The notes beneath the pieces were generated by a model that saw only the letters and a program-made list of their open reading frames with translations, had not been told where the DNA came from and did no database searches. DNA of 64,000 nucleotides, from assembly GCF_051020975.1 (NCBI RefSeq), contig NW_027478168.1:558001-622000 (forward strand), in the 5' to 3' direction. Positions 25,574-36,372 of this stretch are shown here, piece after piece. The DNA comes from Osmia lignaria lignaria (taxonomy: Eukaryota; Arthropoda; Insecta; Hymenoptera; Megachilidae). The position numbers and the translations under genes were made by a program. How positions within the stretch are numbered: position 1 is the first letter of the stretch; every line of letters starts with the position of its first letter.

Positions 25574-25605
25574 TTTCTTCTTCTTGTTGTTCTTCTTCTG
25601 CACAG
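25574..25605 (+). other. TTC/TTG pyrimidine tract ending in GCACAG
   Basis: About 25 bases of T/C-rich triplets (TTC runs around a central TTGTTG) are followed directly by TGCACAG. This is among the best conserved parts of the unit. It looks like a strong eukaryotic 3-prime splice acceptor (polypyrimidine tract then CAG), although no gene is present, so it is most likely coincidental. Some units change it, for example CTTGTTCTTG in place of CTTCTTCTTG at 451-460, or TCCACAG in the units whose tract lies near 33970 and 34935. Confidence 0.6.
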
Positions 25606-25620
25606 CTAAGCTGGAAGTGG

Positions 25621-25670
25621 CATTTGCAGCTCGCAATAGTGCAGAGTTATCTCAAAGAAAGGGGCCACGG
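25621..25670 (+). repeat. Internal duplication, copy b (within the reference unit)
   Basis: This is the second member of the internal duplication: CATTTGC, AGCTCGC (25628-25634), GCAGAGTTATCTCAAAG, then ACGG ending at 25670. The core lies 114 bases downstream of copy a. It is shorter because it lacks the CGAGATATTT insert between its two sub-blocks. In the diverged units at 57-61 kb copy a reads CTCAAAGGAAGG, which is closer to copy b. That suggests either an ancestral state or exchange between the two copies. Confidence 0.78.
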
Positions 25671-28323
25671 TGTTTCTGTATCTCTATTATGTTGGTGCGG
25701 CTTCGGAACTTTTAAATATCTTGATATATCTCGAGAACTACGCATCTGATCAAAAAATATCATACAACATAAAAAGTAGGAAACTTAATTCTCTACAAAA
25801 AAGGTCTCTTAACATTTTGCCATAGCTCGCTTCGTTTCCGAGATATTTGCAGATTTATCTCAAGGGAAGGGGCCTGACGGACATATTTCGAGATATTTCC
25901 TCTTCTTGTTGTTCTTCTTCTGCACAGCTAAGCTGGAAGTGGCATTTGCGGCTCGCACTAGTGCAGAGTTATCTCAAAGAAAGGGGCCACGGTGTTTCTG
26001 TATCTCTATTATGTTGGTGCAGCTTCAGAACTTTTAAATATCTTGATATATCTCGAGAACTACGCATCTGATCAAAAAATATCATGGAACATAAAAAGTA
26101 GAAAACTTAATTCTCTCCAAAAAAGGTCTCTTAACATTTTGCCATAGCTCGCTTCGATTCCGAGATATTTGCAGATATATCTCAAGGGAAGGGGCCTGAC
26201 GGACATATTTCGAGATATTTCTTCTTCTTGTTGTTCTTCTTCTGCACAGCTAAGCTGGAAGTGGCATTTGCAGCTCGCAATAGTGCAGAGTTATCTCAAA
26301 GAAAGGGGCCACGGTGTTTCTGTATCTCTATTATGTTGGTGCGGCTTCGGAACTTTTAAATATCTTGATATATCTCGAGAACTACGCATCTGATCAAAAA
26401 ATATCATAGAACATAAAAAGTAGGAAACTTAATTCTCTACAAAAAAGGTCTCTTAACATTTTGCCATAGCTCGCTTCGTTTCCGAGATATTTGCAGATTT
26501 ATCTCAAGGGAAGGGGCCTGACGGACATATTTCGAGATATTTCTTCTTCTTGTTGTTCTTCTTCTGCACAGCTAAGCTGGAAGTGGCATTTGCAGCTCGC
26601 AATAGTGCAGAGTTATCTCAAAGAAAGGGGCCACGGTGTTTCTGTATCTCTATTATGTTGGTGCGGCTTCGGAACTTTTAAATATCTCGATATATCTCGA
26701 AAACTACGCTTCTGATCAAAAAATATCATAGAACATAAATTGTAGGAAACATAATTCTCTACAAAAAAGGTCTCTTAACATTTTGCCATAGCTCGCTTCG
26801 TTTCCGAGATATTTGCAGATATATCTCAAGGGAAGGGGCCTGACGGACATATTTCGAGATATTTCTTCTTCTTGTTGTTCTTCTTCTGCACAGCTAAGCT
26901 GGAAGTGGCATTTGCAGCTCGCAATAGTGCAGAGTTATCTCAAAGAAAGGGGCGACGGTGTTTCTGTATCTCTATTATGTTGGTGCAGCTTCGGAACTTT
27001 TAAATATCTTGATATATCTCGAGAACTACGCATCTGATCAAAACATATCATAGAACATAAAAAGTAGGAAACTTAATTCTCTACAAAAAAGGTCTCTTCA
27101 CATTTTGCCATAGCTCGCTTCGTTTCCGAGATATTTGCAGATTTATCTCAAGGGAAGGGGCCTAACGGACATATTTCGAGATATTTCTTCTTCTTGTTGT
27201 TCTTCTTCTGCACAGCTAAACTGGAAGTGGCATTTCCAGCTCGCAATAGTGCAGAGTTATCTCAAAGAAAGGGGCCACGGTGTTTCTGTACCTCTATTAT
27301 GTTGGTGCAGCTTCGGAACTTTTAAATAACTTGATATATCTCGACAATTACGCATCTGATCAAAAAATATCATACAACATAAAAAGTAGGAAACTTAATT
27401 CTCTACAAAAAAGGTCTGTTAACATTTTGCCATAGCTCGCTTCGTTTCCGAGATATTTGCAGATTTATCTCAAGGGAAGGGGCCTAACGGACATATTTCG
27501 AGATATTTCTTCTTCTTGTTGTTCTTCTTCTGCACAGCGAAACTGGAAGTGGCATTTCCAGCTTGCAATAGTGCAGAGTTATCTCAAAGAAAGGGGCCAC
27601 GGTGTTTCTGTATCTCTATTATGTTGGTGCGGCTTCGGAACTTATAAATATCTTGATATATCTCGAGAACTACGCATCTGATCAAAAAATATCATAGAAC
27701 ATAAAAAGTAGGAAATTTACTTCTCCGCAGAAAAGGTCTCTTAAGATTTTGCCATAGCTCGCTTCGTTTCCGAGATATTTGCAGATTTATCTAAAGGGAA
27801 GGGGCGTGACGGACATATTTCGAGATATTTCTTCTTCTTGTTGTTATTCTTCTGCACAGCTACGCTGGACGTGGCATTTGCAGCTCGCAATAGTGCAGAG
27901 TTATCTCAAAGAAAGGGGCCACGGTGTTTCTGTATCTCTATTATGTTGGTGCGGCTTCGGAACTTTTAAATATCTCGATATATCTCGAAAACTACGCTTC
28001 TGATCAAAAAATATCATAGAACATAAATTGTAGGAAACATAATTCTCTACAAAAAAGGTCTCTTAACATTTTGCCATAGCTCGCTTCGTTTCCGAGATAT
28101 TTGCAGATATATCTCAAGGGAAGGGGCCTGACGGACATATTTCGAGATATTTCTTCTTCTTGTTGTTCTTCTTCTGCACAGCTAAGCTGGAAGTGGCATT
28201 TGCAGCTCGCAATAGTGCAGAGTTATCTCAAAGAAAGGGGCGACGGTGTTTCTGTATCTCTATTATGTTGGTGCAGCTTCAGAACTTTTAAATATCTTGA
28301 TATATCTCGAGAACTACGCATCT

Positions 28324-30577
28324 CATCAAAAAATATCACAGAACATAAAAAGTAGGAAACTTAATTCTCTACAAAAAAGGTCTCTTAACATTTTGCCATA
28401 GCTCGCTTCGTTTCCGAGATATTTGCAGATTTATCTCAAGGGAAGGGGCCTGACGGACATATTTCGAGATATTTCTTCTTCTTGTTGCTCTTCTTCTGCA
28501 CAGCTAAACTGGAAGTGGCATTTCCAGCTCGCAATAGTGCAGAGTTATCTCAAGGAAAGGGGCCACGGTGTTTCTGTATCTCTATTATGTTGGTGCGGCT
28601 TCGGAACTTTTAAATATCTTGATATATCTCGAGAACTACGCATCTGATCAAAAAATATCATAGAACATAAAAAGTAGCAAACTTAATTCTCTATAAATAA
28701 AGTCTCTTAACATTTTGCCATAGCTCGCTTCGTTTCCGAGATATTTGCAGATTTATCTCAAGGGAAGGGGCCTGACGGACATATTTCGAGATATTTCTTC
28801 TTCTTGTTGTTCTTCTTCTGCACAGCTAAACTGGAAGTGGCATTTGCAGCTCGCAATTGTGCAGAGTTATCTCAAGGAAAGGGGCCACGGTGTTTCTGTA
28901 TCTCTATTATGTTGGTGCAGCTTCGGAACTTTTAAATATCTTGATATATCTCGAGAACTACGCATCTGATCAAAAAATATCATAGAACATAAAAAGTATG
29001 AAACTTACTTCTCTACAGAAAAGGTCTCTTAACATTTTGCCATAGCTCGCTTCGTTTCCGAGATATTTGCAGATTTATCTCAAGGGAAGGGGCCCAACGG
29101 ACATATTTCGAGATATTTCTTCTTCTTGTTGTTCTTCTTCTGCACAGCTAAACTGGAAGTGGCATTTCCAGCTCGCAATAGTGCAGAGTTATCTCAAGGA
29201 AAGGGGCCACGGTGTTTCTGTATCTCTATTATGTTGGTGCGGCTTCGGAACCTTTAAATATCTTGATATATCTCGAGAACTACGCATCTGATCAAAAAAT
29301 ATCATAGAACATAATAAGTAGGAAACTTAATTCTCTACAAAAAAGATCTCTTAACATTTTGCCATAGCTCGCTTCGTTTCCGAGATATTTGCAGATTTAT
29401 CTCAAGGGAAGGGGCCTGACGGACATATTTCGAGATATTTCTTCTTCTTGTTGTTCTTCTTCTGCACAGCTAAGCTGGAAGTGGCATTTGCAGCTCGCAA
29501 TAGTGCAGAGTTATCTCAAAGAAAGGGGCCACGGTGTTTCTGTATCTCTATTATGTTGGTGCGGCTTCGGAACTTTTAAATATCTTGATATATCTCGAGA
29601 ACTACGCATCTGATCAAAAAATATCATAGAACATAAAGATTAGGAAACTTAATTCTCTACAAAAAAGGTCTCTTTACATTTTGCCATAGCTCGCTTCGTT
29701 TCCGAGATATTTGCAGATTTATCTCAAGGGAAGGGGCCTGACGGACATATTTCGAGATATTTCTTCTTCTTGTTGTTCTTCTTCTGCACAGCTAAACTGG
29801 AAGTGGCATTTCCAGCTCGCAATAGTGCAGAGTTATCTCAAGGAAAGGGGCCACGGTGTTTCTGTATCTCTATTATGTTGGTGCGGCTTCGGAACTTTTA
29901 AATATCTTGATATATCTCGAGAACTACGCATCTGATCAAAAAATATCATAGAACATAAAAAGTAGGAAACTTAATTCTCTATAAATAAAGTCTCTTAACA
30001 TTTTGCCATAGCTCGCATCGTTTCCGAGATATTTGCAGATTTATCTCAAGGGAAGGGGCCTGACGGACATATTTCGAGATATTTCTTCTTCTTGTTGTTC
30101 TTCTTCTGCACAGCTAAGCTGGAAGTGGCATTTGCAGCTCGCAATAGTGCAGAGTTATCTCAAAGAAAGGGGCCACGGTGTTTCTGTATCTCTATTATGT
30201 TGGTGCGGCTTCGGAACTTTTAAATATCTTGATATATCTCGAGAACTACGCATCTGATCAAAAAATATCATAGAACATAAAAAGTAGGAAACTTAATTCT
30301 CTACAAAAAAGGTCTCTTAACATTTTGCCATAGCTCGCTTCGTTTCCGAGATATTTGCAGATTTATCTCAAGGGAAGGGGCCTGACGGACATATTTCGAG
30401 ATATTTCTTCTTCTTGTTGTTCTTCTTCTGCGCAGCTAAGCTGGAAGTGGCATTTACAGCTCGCAATAGTGCAGAGTTATCTCAAAGAAAGGGGCCACGG
30501 TGTTTCTGTATCTCTATTATGTTGGTGCGGCTTCGGAACTTTTAAATATCTTGATATATCTCGAGAACTACGCATCT
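28324..30577. repeat. Seven units with a four-unit echo
   Basis: The linker CTATAAATAAAGTC at about 28690 recurs at about 29978, four units (1,288 bp) later. The units before those linkers share AACTGG, TTTCCAG and CAAGGAAAGG. The remaining units are near consensus. Confidence 0.72.
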
Positions 30578-33475
30578 GATCAAAAAATATCATAGAACAT
30601 AAAAAGTAGGAAACTTAATTCTCTACAAAAAAGGTCTCTTTACATTTTGCCATAGCTCGCTTCGTTTCCGAGATATTTGCAGATTTATCTCAAGGGAAGG
30701 GGCCTGACGGACATATTTCGAGATATTTCTTCTTCTTGGTGTTCTTCTTCTGCACAGCTAAGCTGGAAGTGGCATTTGCAGCTCGCAATAGTGCAGAGTT
30801 ATCGCAAAGAAAGGGGCCACGGTGTTTCTGTATCTCTATTATGTTGGTGCGGATTCGGAACTTTTAAATATCTTGATATATCTCGAGAACTACGCATCTG
30901 ATCAAAAAATATCATAGAACATAAAAAGTAGGAAACTTAATTCTCTACAAAATACGTCTCTTAACATTTTGCCATAGCTCGCTTCGTTTCCGAGATATTT
31001 GCAGATTTATCTCAAGGGAAGTGGCCTGACGGACATATTTCGAGATATTTCTTCTTCTTGTTGTTCTTCTTCTGCACAGCTAAGCTGGAAGTGGCATTTG
31101 CAGCTCGCAATAGTGCAGAGTTATCGCAAAGGAAGAGGCCACGGTGTTTCTGTACCTCTATTATGTTGGTGCAGCTTCGGAACTTTTAAATATCTTGATA
31201 TATCTCGAGAACTACGCATCTGATCAAAAAATATCATAGAAGATAAAAAGTAGGAAACTTAATTCTCTACAGAAAAGGTCTCTTAACATTTTCCCATAGC
31301 TGGCATCGTTTCCGAGATATTTGCAGATTTATCTCAAGGGAAGGGGCCTGACGGACATATTCCGAGATATTTCTTCTTCTTGTTGTTCCTCTTCTGCACA
31401 GCTAAGCTGGAAGTGGCATTTGCAGCTCGCAATAGTGCAGAGTTATCGCAAAGGAAGAGGCCACGGTGTTTCTGTACCTCTATTATGTTGGTGCAGCTTC
31501 GGAACTTTTAAATATCTTGATATATCTCGAGAACTACGCATCTGATCAAAAAATATCATAGAACATAGAAAGTAGGAAACTTAATTCTCTACAAAAAAGG
31601 TCTCTTAACATTTTGCCATAGCTCGCTTCGTTTCCGAGATATTTGCAGATTTATCTCAAGGGAAGTGGCCTGACGGACATATTTCGAGATATTTCTTCTT
31701 CTTGTTGTTCTTCTTCTGCACAGCTAAGCTGGAAGTGGCATTTGCAGCTCACAATAGTGCAGAGTTATCTCAAAGAAAGAGGCCACGGTGTTTCTGTACC
31801 TCTATTATGTTGGTGCAGCTTCGGAACTTTTAAATATCTTGATATATCTCGACAATTACGCATCTGATCAAAAAATATCATACAACATAAAAAGTAGGAA
31901 ACTTAATTCTCTACAAAAAAGGTCTCTTAAGATTTTGCCATAGCTCGCTTCGTTTCCGAGATATTTGCAGATTTATCTCAAGGGAAGGGGCCTGACGGAC
32001 ATATTTCGAGATATTTCCTCTTCTTGTTGTTCTTCTTCTGCACAGCTAAGCTGGAAGTGGCATTTGCGGCTCGCACTAGTGCAGAGTTATCTCAAAGAAA
32101 GGGGCCACGGTGTTTCTGTATCTCTATTATGTTGGTGCAGCTTCAGAACTTTTAAATATCTTGATATATCTCGAGAACTACGCATCTGATCAAAAAATAT
32201 CATGGAACATAAAAAGTAGAAAACTTAATTCTCTACAAAAAAGGTCTCTTAACATTTTGCCATAGCTCGCTTCGTTTCCGAGATATTTGCAGATTTATCT
32301 CAAGGGAAGTGGCCTGACGGACATATTTCGAGATATTTCTTCTTCTTGTTGTTCTTCTTCTGCACAGCTAAGCTGGAAGTGGCATTTGCAGCTCGCAATA
32401 GTGCAGAGTTATCGCAAAGGAAGAGGCCACGGTGTTTCTGTACCTCTATTATGTTGGTGCAGCTTCGGAACTTTTAAATATCTTGATATATCTCGAGAAC
32501 TACGCATCTGATCAAAAAATATCATAGAAGATAAAAAGTAAGAAACTTAATTCTCTACAAAAAAGGTCTCTTAACATTTTCCCATAGCTGGCATCGTTTC
32601 CGAGATATTTGCAGATTTATCTCAAGGGAAGGGGCCTGACGGACATATTCCGAGATATTTCTTCTTCTTGTTGTTCCTCTTCTGCACAGCTAAGCTGGAA
32701 GTGGCATTTGCAGCTCGCAATAGTGCAGAGTTATCGCAAAGAAAGGGGCCACGGTGTTTCTGTATCTCTATTATGTTGGTGCGGCTTCGGAACTTTTAAA
32801 TATCTTGATATATCTCGAGAACTACGCATCTGATCAAAAAATATCATAGAACATAGAAAGTAGGAAACTTAATTCTCTACAAAAAAGGTCTCTTAACATT
32901 TTGCCATAGCTCGCTTCGTTTCCGAGATATTTGCAGATTTATCTCAAGGGAAGGGGCCCAACGGACATATTTCGAGATATTTCTTCTTCTTGTTGTTCTT
33001 CTTCTGCACAGCTAAACTGGAAGTGGCATTTCCAGATCGCAATAGTGCAGAGTTATCTCAAACAAAGGAGCCACGGTGTTTCTGTATCTCTATTATGTTG
33101 GTGCGGCTTCGGAACTTTTAAATATCTTAATATATCTCGAGAACTACGCATCTGATCAAAAAATATCATAGAACATAAAAAGTAGGAAACTTAATTCTCT
33201 ACAAAAAAGGTCTCTTAAGATTTTGCCATAGCTCGCTTCGTTTCCGAGATATTTGCAGATTTATCTCAAGGGAAGGGGCCTGACGGACATATTTCGAGAT
33301 ATTTCCTCTTCTTGTTGTTCTTCTTCAGCACAGCTAAGCTGGAAGTGGCATTTGCGGCTCGCACTAGTGCAGAGTTATCTCAAAGAAAGGGGCCACGGTG
33401 TTTCTGTATCTCTATTATGTTGGTGCAGCTTCAGAACTTTTAAATATCTTGATATATCTCGAGAACTACGCATCT
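30578..33475. repeat. Shuffled units of the A-F types, before the tidy six-unit repeat
   Basis: Units here are the types later ordered as A-F at 38628-42491, but in a different order. From 31866 the order is C, D, E/A, B, C. The units at 31222-31543 (E-like left part, D-like right part) and 31544-31865 (D-like left part, then GTACCTC and CGACAATTACG as at 20918) are mosaics. This is either a source for the later repeat or a scrambled derivative. Confidence 0.75.
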
Positions 33476-36372
33476 GATCAAAAAATATCATAGAACATGA
33501 AAAGTAGGAAACTTAATTCTCTACAAAAAAGGTCTCTTAACATTTTGCCATAGCTCGCTTCGTTTCCGAGATATTTGCAGATTTATCTCAAGGGAAGGGG
33601 CCTGACGGACATATTTCGAGATATTTCTTCTTCTTGTTGTTCTTCTTCTGCACAGCTAAGCTGGAAGTGGCATTTGCAGCTCGCAATAGTGCAGAGTTAT
33701 CTCAAGGAAAGGGGCCACGGTGTTTCTGTATCTCTATTATGTTGGTGCGGCTTCGGAACTTTTAAATATCTCGATATATCTCGAAAACTACGCTTCTGAT
33801 CAAAAAATATTAGAGAACGTAAATTGTAGGAAACATAATTCTCTACAAAAAAGGTCTCTTAACATTTTGCTATAGCTCGCTTCGTTTCCGAGATATTTGC
33901 AGATTTATCTCAAGGGAAGGGGCCTGACGGACATATTTCGAGATATTTCTTCTTCTTGTTGTTCTTCTTCTCCACAGCTAAGCTGGAAGTAGCATTTGCA
34001 GCTCGCAATAGTGCAGAGTTATCTCAAAGAAAGGGGCCACGGTGTTTCTGTATCTCTATTATGTTGGTGCGGCTTCGGAACTTTTAAGTATCTCGATATA
34101 TCTCGAGAACTACGCATCTGATCAAAAAATATCATAGAACATAAAAAGTAGGAAACTTAATTCTCTACAAATAAGGTCTCTTAACATTTTGCCATAGCTC
34201 GCTTCGTTTCCGAGATATTTGCAGATTTATCTCAAGGGACGGGGCCTGACGGACATATTTCGAGATATTTCTTCTTCTTGTTGTTCTTCTTCTGCACAGC
34301 TAAGCTGGAAGTGGCATTTGCAGCTCGCAATAGTGCAGAGTTATCTCAAAGAAAGGGGCCACGGTGTTTCTGTACCTCTATTATGTTGGTGCAGCTTCGG
34401 AGCTTTTAAATATCTTGATATATCTCGAGAACTACGCATCTGATCAAAAAATATCATAGAACATGAAAAGTAGGAAACTTAATTCTCTACAAAAAAGGTC
34501 TCTTAACATTTTGCCATAGCTCGCTTCGTTTCCGAGATATTTGCAGATTTATCTCAAGGGAAGGGGCCTGACGGACATATTTCGAGATATTTCTTCTTCT
34601 TGTTGTTCTTCTTCTGCACAGCTAAGCTGGAAGTGGCATTTGCAGCTCGCAATAGTGCAGAGTTATCTCAAGGAAAGGGGCCACGGTGTTTCTGTATCTC
34701 TATTATGTTGGTGCGGCTTCGGAACTTTTAAATATCTCGATATATCTCGAAAACTACGCTTCTGATCAAAAAATATTAGAGAACGTAAATTGTAGGAAAC
34801 ATAATTCTCTACAAAAAAGGTCTCTTAACATTTTGCTATAGCTCGCTTCGTTTCCGAGATATTTGCAGATTTATCTCAAGGGAAGGGGCCTGACGGACAT
34901 ATTTCGAGATATTTCTTCTTCTTGTTGTTCTTCTTCTCCACAGCTAAGCTGGAAGTAGCATTTGCAGCTCGCAATAGTGCAGAGTTATCTCAAAGAAAGG
35001 GGCCACGGTGTTTCTGTATCTCTATTATGTTGGTGCGGCTTCGGAACTTTTAAGTATCTCGATATATCTCGAGAACTACGCATCTGATCAAAAAATATCA
35101 TAGAACATAAAAAGTAGGAAACTTAATTCTCTACAAATAAGGTCTCTTAACATTTTGCCATAGCTCGCTTCGTTTCCGAGATATTTGCAGATTTATCTCA
35201 AGGGACGGGGCCTGACGGACATATTTCGAGATATTTCTTCTTCTTGTTGTTCTTCTTCTGCACAGCTAAGCTGGAAGTGGCATTTGCAGCTCGCAATAGT
35301 GCAGAGTTATCTAAAAGAAAGGGGCAACGGTGTTTCTGTATCTCTATTATGTTCGTGGAGCTTCGGAACTTTTAAATATCTTGATATATCTCGAAAACTA
35401 CGCTTCTGATCAAAAAATATCAGAGAACGTAAATTGTAAGAAACATAATTCTCTACAAAAAAGGTCTCTTAACATTTTGCCATAGCTCGCTTCGTTTCCG
35501 AGATATTTGCAGATTTATCTCAAGGGAAGGGGCCTGACGGACATATTTCGAGATATTTCTTCTTCTTGTTGTTCTTCTTCTGCACAGCTAAGCTGGAAGT
35601 GGCATTTGCAGCTCGCAATAGTGCAGAGTTATCTAAAAGAAAGGGGCAACGGTGTTTCTGTATCTCTATTATGTTCGTGGAGCTTCGGAACTTTTAAATA
35701 TCTTGATATATCTCGAAAACTACGCTTCTGATCAAAAAATATCAGAGAACGTAAATTGTAAGAAATATAATTCTCTGCAAAAAAGGTCTCTTAACATTTT
35801 GCCATAGCTCGCTTCGTTTCCGAGATATTTGCAGATTTATCTCAAGGGAAGGGGCCTGACGGACATATTTCGAGATATTTCTTCTTCTTGTTGTTCTTCT
35901 TCTGCACAGCTAAGCTGGAAGTGGCATTTGCAGCTCGCAATAGTGCAGAGTTATCTCAAAGAAAGGGGCCACGGTGTTTCTGTATCTCTATTATGTTGGT
36001 GCGGCTTCGGAACTTTTAAATATCTCGATATATCTCGAGAACTACCCATCTGATCAAAAAATATCATAGAACATAAAAAGTAGGAAACTTAATTCTCTAC
36101 AAATAAGGTCTCTTAACATTTTGCCATAGCTCGCTTCGTTTCCGAGATATTTCCAGATTTATCTCAAGGGAAGGGGCCTGACGGACATATTTCGAGATAT
36201 TTCTTCTTCTTGTTGTTCTTCTTCTGCACAGCTAAGCTGGAAGTGGCATTTGCAGCTCGCAATAGTGCAGAGTTATCGCAAAGAAAGGGGCCACGGTGTT
36301 TCTGTATCTCTATTATGTTGGTGCGGCTTCGGAACTTTTAAATATCTTGATATATCTCGAGAACTACGCATC
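33476..36372. repeat. Three-unit offset, then first copy of the seven-unit repeat
   Basis: Units at 33476-34441 recur three units on (ATTAGAGAACG, TTGCTATAGC, TCCACAG with GAAGTAGC, then GGGACGGGG). The units at 35086 and 35408 share GGGCAACGG and GTTCGTGGAGC, a local one-unit duplication. The unit at 36052-36373 starts with TTCCAGATTT, as at 38405, but has TTATCGCAAAG and the E-type tail further on, so it is a chimera. Confidence 0.8.

Larger units (their letters stand above)
25517..25733 (+). other. Three CGAGATAT motifs per unit: two direct, one inverted
   Basis: The 10-mer CGAGATATTT occurs at 25517-25526 and again at 25567-25576, 50 bases apart. Its reverse complement core, ATATCTCG, occurs at 25726-25733. 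The shorter GATATTT also has inverted partners AAATATC before the tail and just after GATC. The arrangement is repeated in essentially every unit. It could be the relic of an older short repeat, a protein-binding motif or a source of hairpin structure; the sequence alone cannot decide. In the second tail subfamily the inverted copy sits in TCGATATATCTCGA, around a GATATATC palindrome. Confidence 0.7.
25426..25747 (+). repeat. Reference unit of the satellite (near-consensus copy)
   Basis: This copy is close to the majority sequence and is used here to place motifs. From its GATC it runs through an A-rich linker with two A-runs of six (one directly after GATC, one at 25475-25480), the motif AGCTCGCTTCG, a first CGAGATATTT, the segment GCAGATTTATCTCAAG, a second CGAGATATTT, a TTC/TTG pyrimidine tract ending in GCACAG, a second AGCTCGC segment, GCAGAGTTATCTCAAAG, then a tail ending in ATATCTCGAGAACTACGC. 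A hand count over the equivalent span 25441-25762 gives 61 C and 65 G, so 39% GC, with 11 CpG. Most copies carry single TGATCA (BclI type) and, in one subfamily, CTCGAG (XhoI type) sites per unit. Confidence 0.95.
25525..25749 (+). other. Recurrent 74-codon open frame, judged non-coding (example copy)
   Basis: Most units contain an open frame of 74 codons at the same place, translating from MQIYLKGRGLTDIF and ending at the TGA that overlaps GATC. It starts with TTG, not ATG. About thirty of the 198 copies have lost it through CTCTAG, TTTAGC, GTGAGG or other stops, or through loss of the start. Because 322 is not a multiple of three, the frame cannot run through consecutive units. Differences between units change amino acids freely (for example SW/NW, RELRI/RKLRF). 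It resembles no protein family I know. I see no reason to call a gene. Confidence 0.85.
23494..28323. repeat. Mixed block with four-, five-, eight- and nine-unit offsets
   Basis: Fifteen units. The unit with TTAAGTATC and CTCCAGAAC (23494-23815) recurs five units on (25104-25425). The run from 23816 to about 24700 recurs eight units on, from 26392, with GGCGACGG and CTCTTCAC linkers. The RKLRF tail plus GGCGACGG pair recurs four further units on (27904-28323). The linker ACTTACTTCTC..CAGAAAAGG recurs nine units on. One unit (27036-27357) has AAATAACTTG, which truncates its open frame. Confidence 0.72.
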
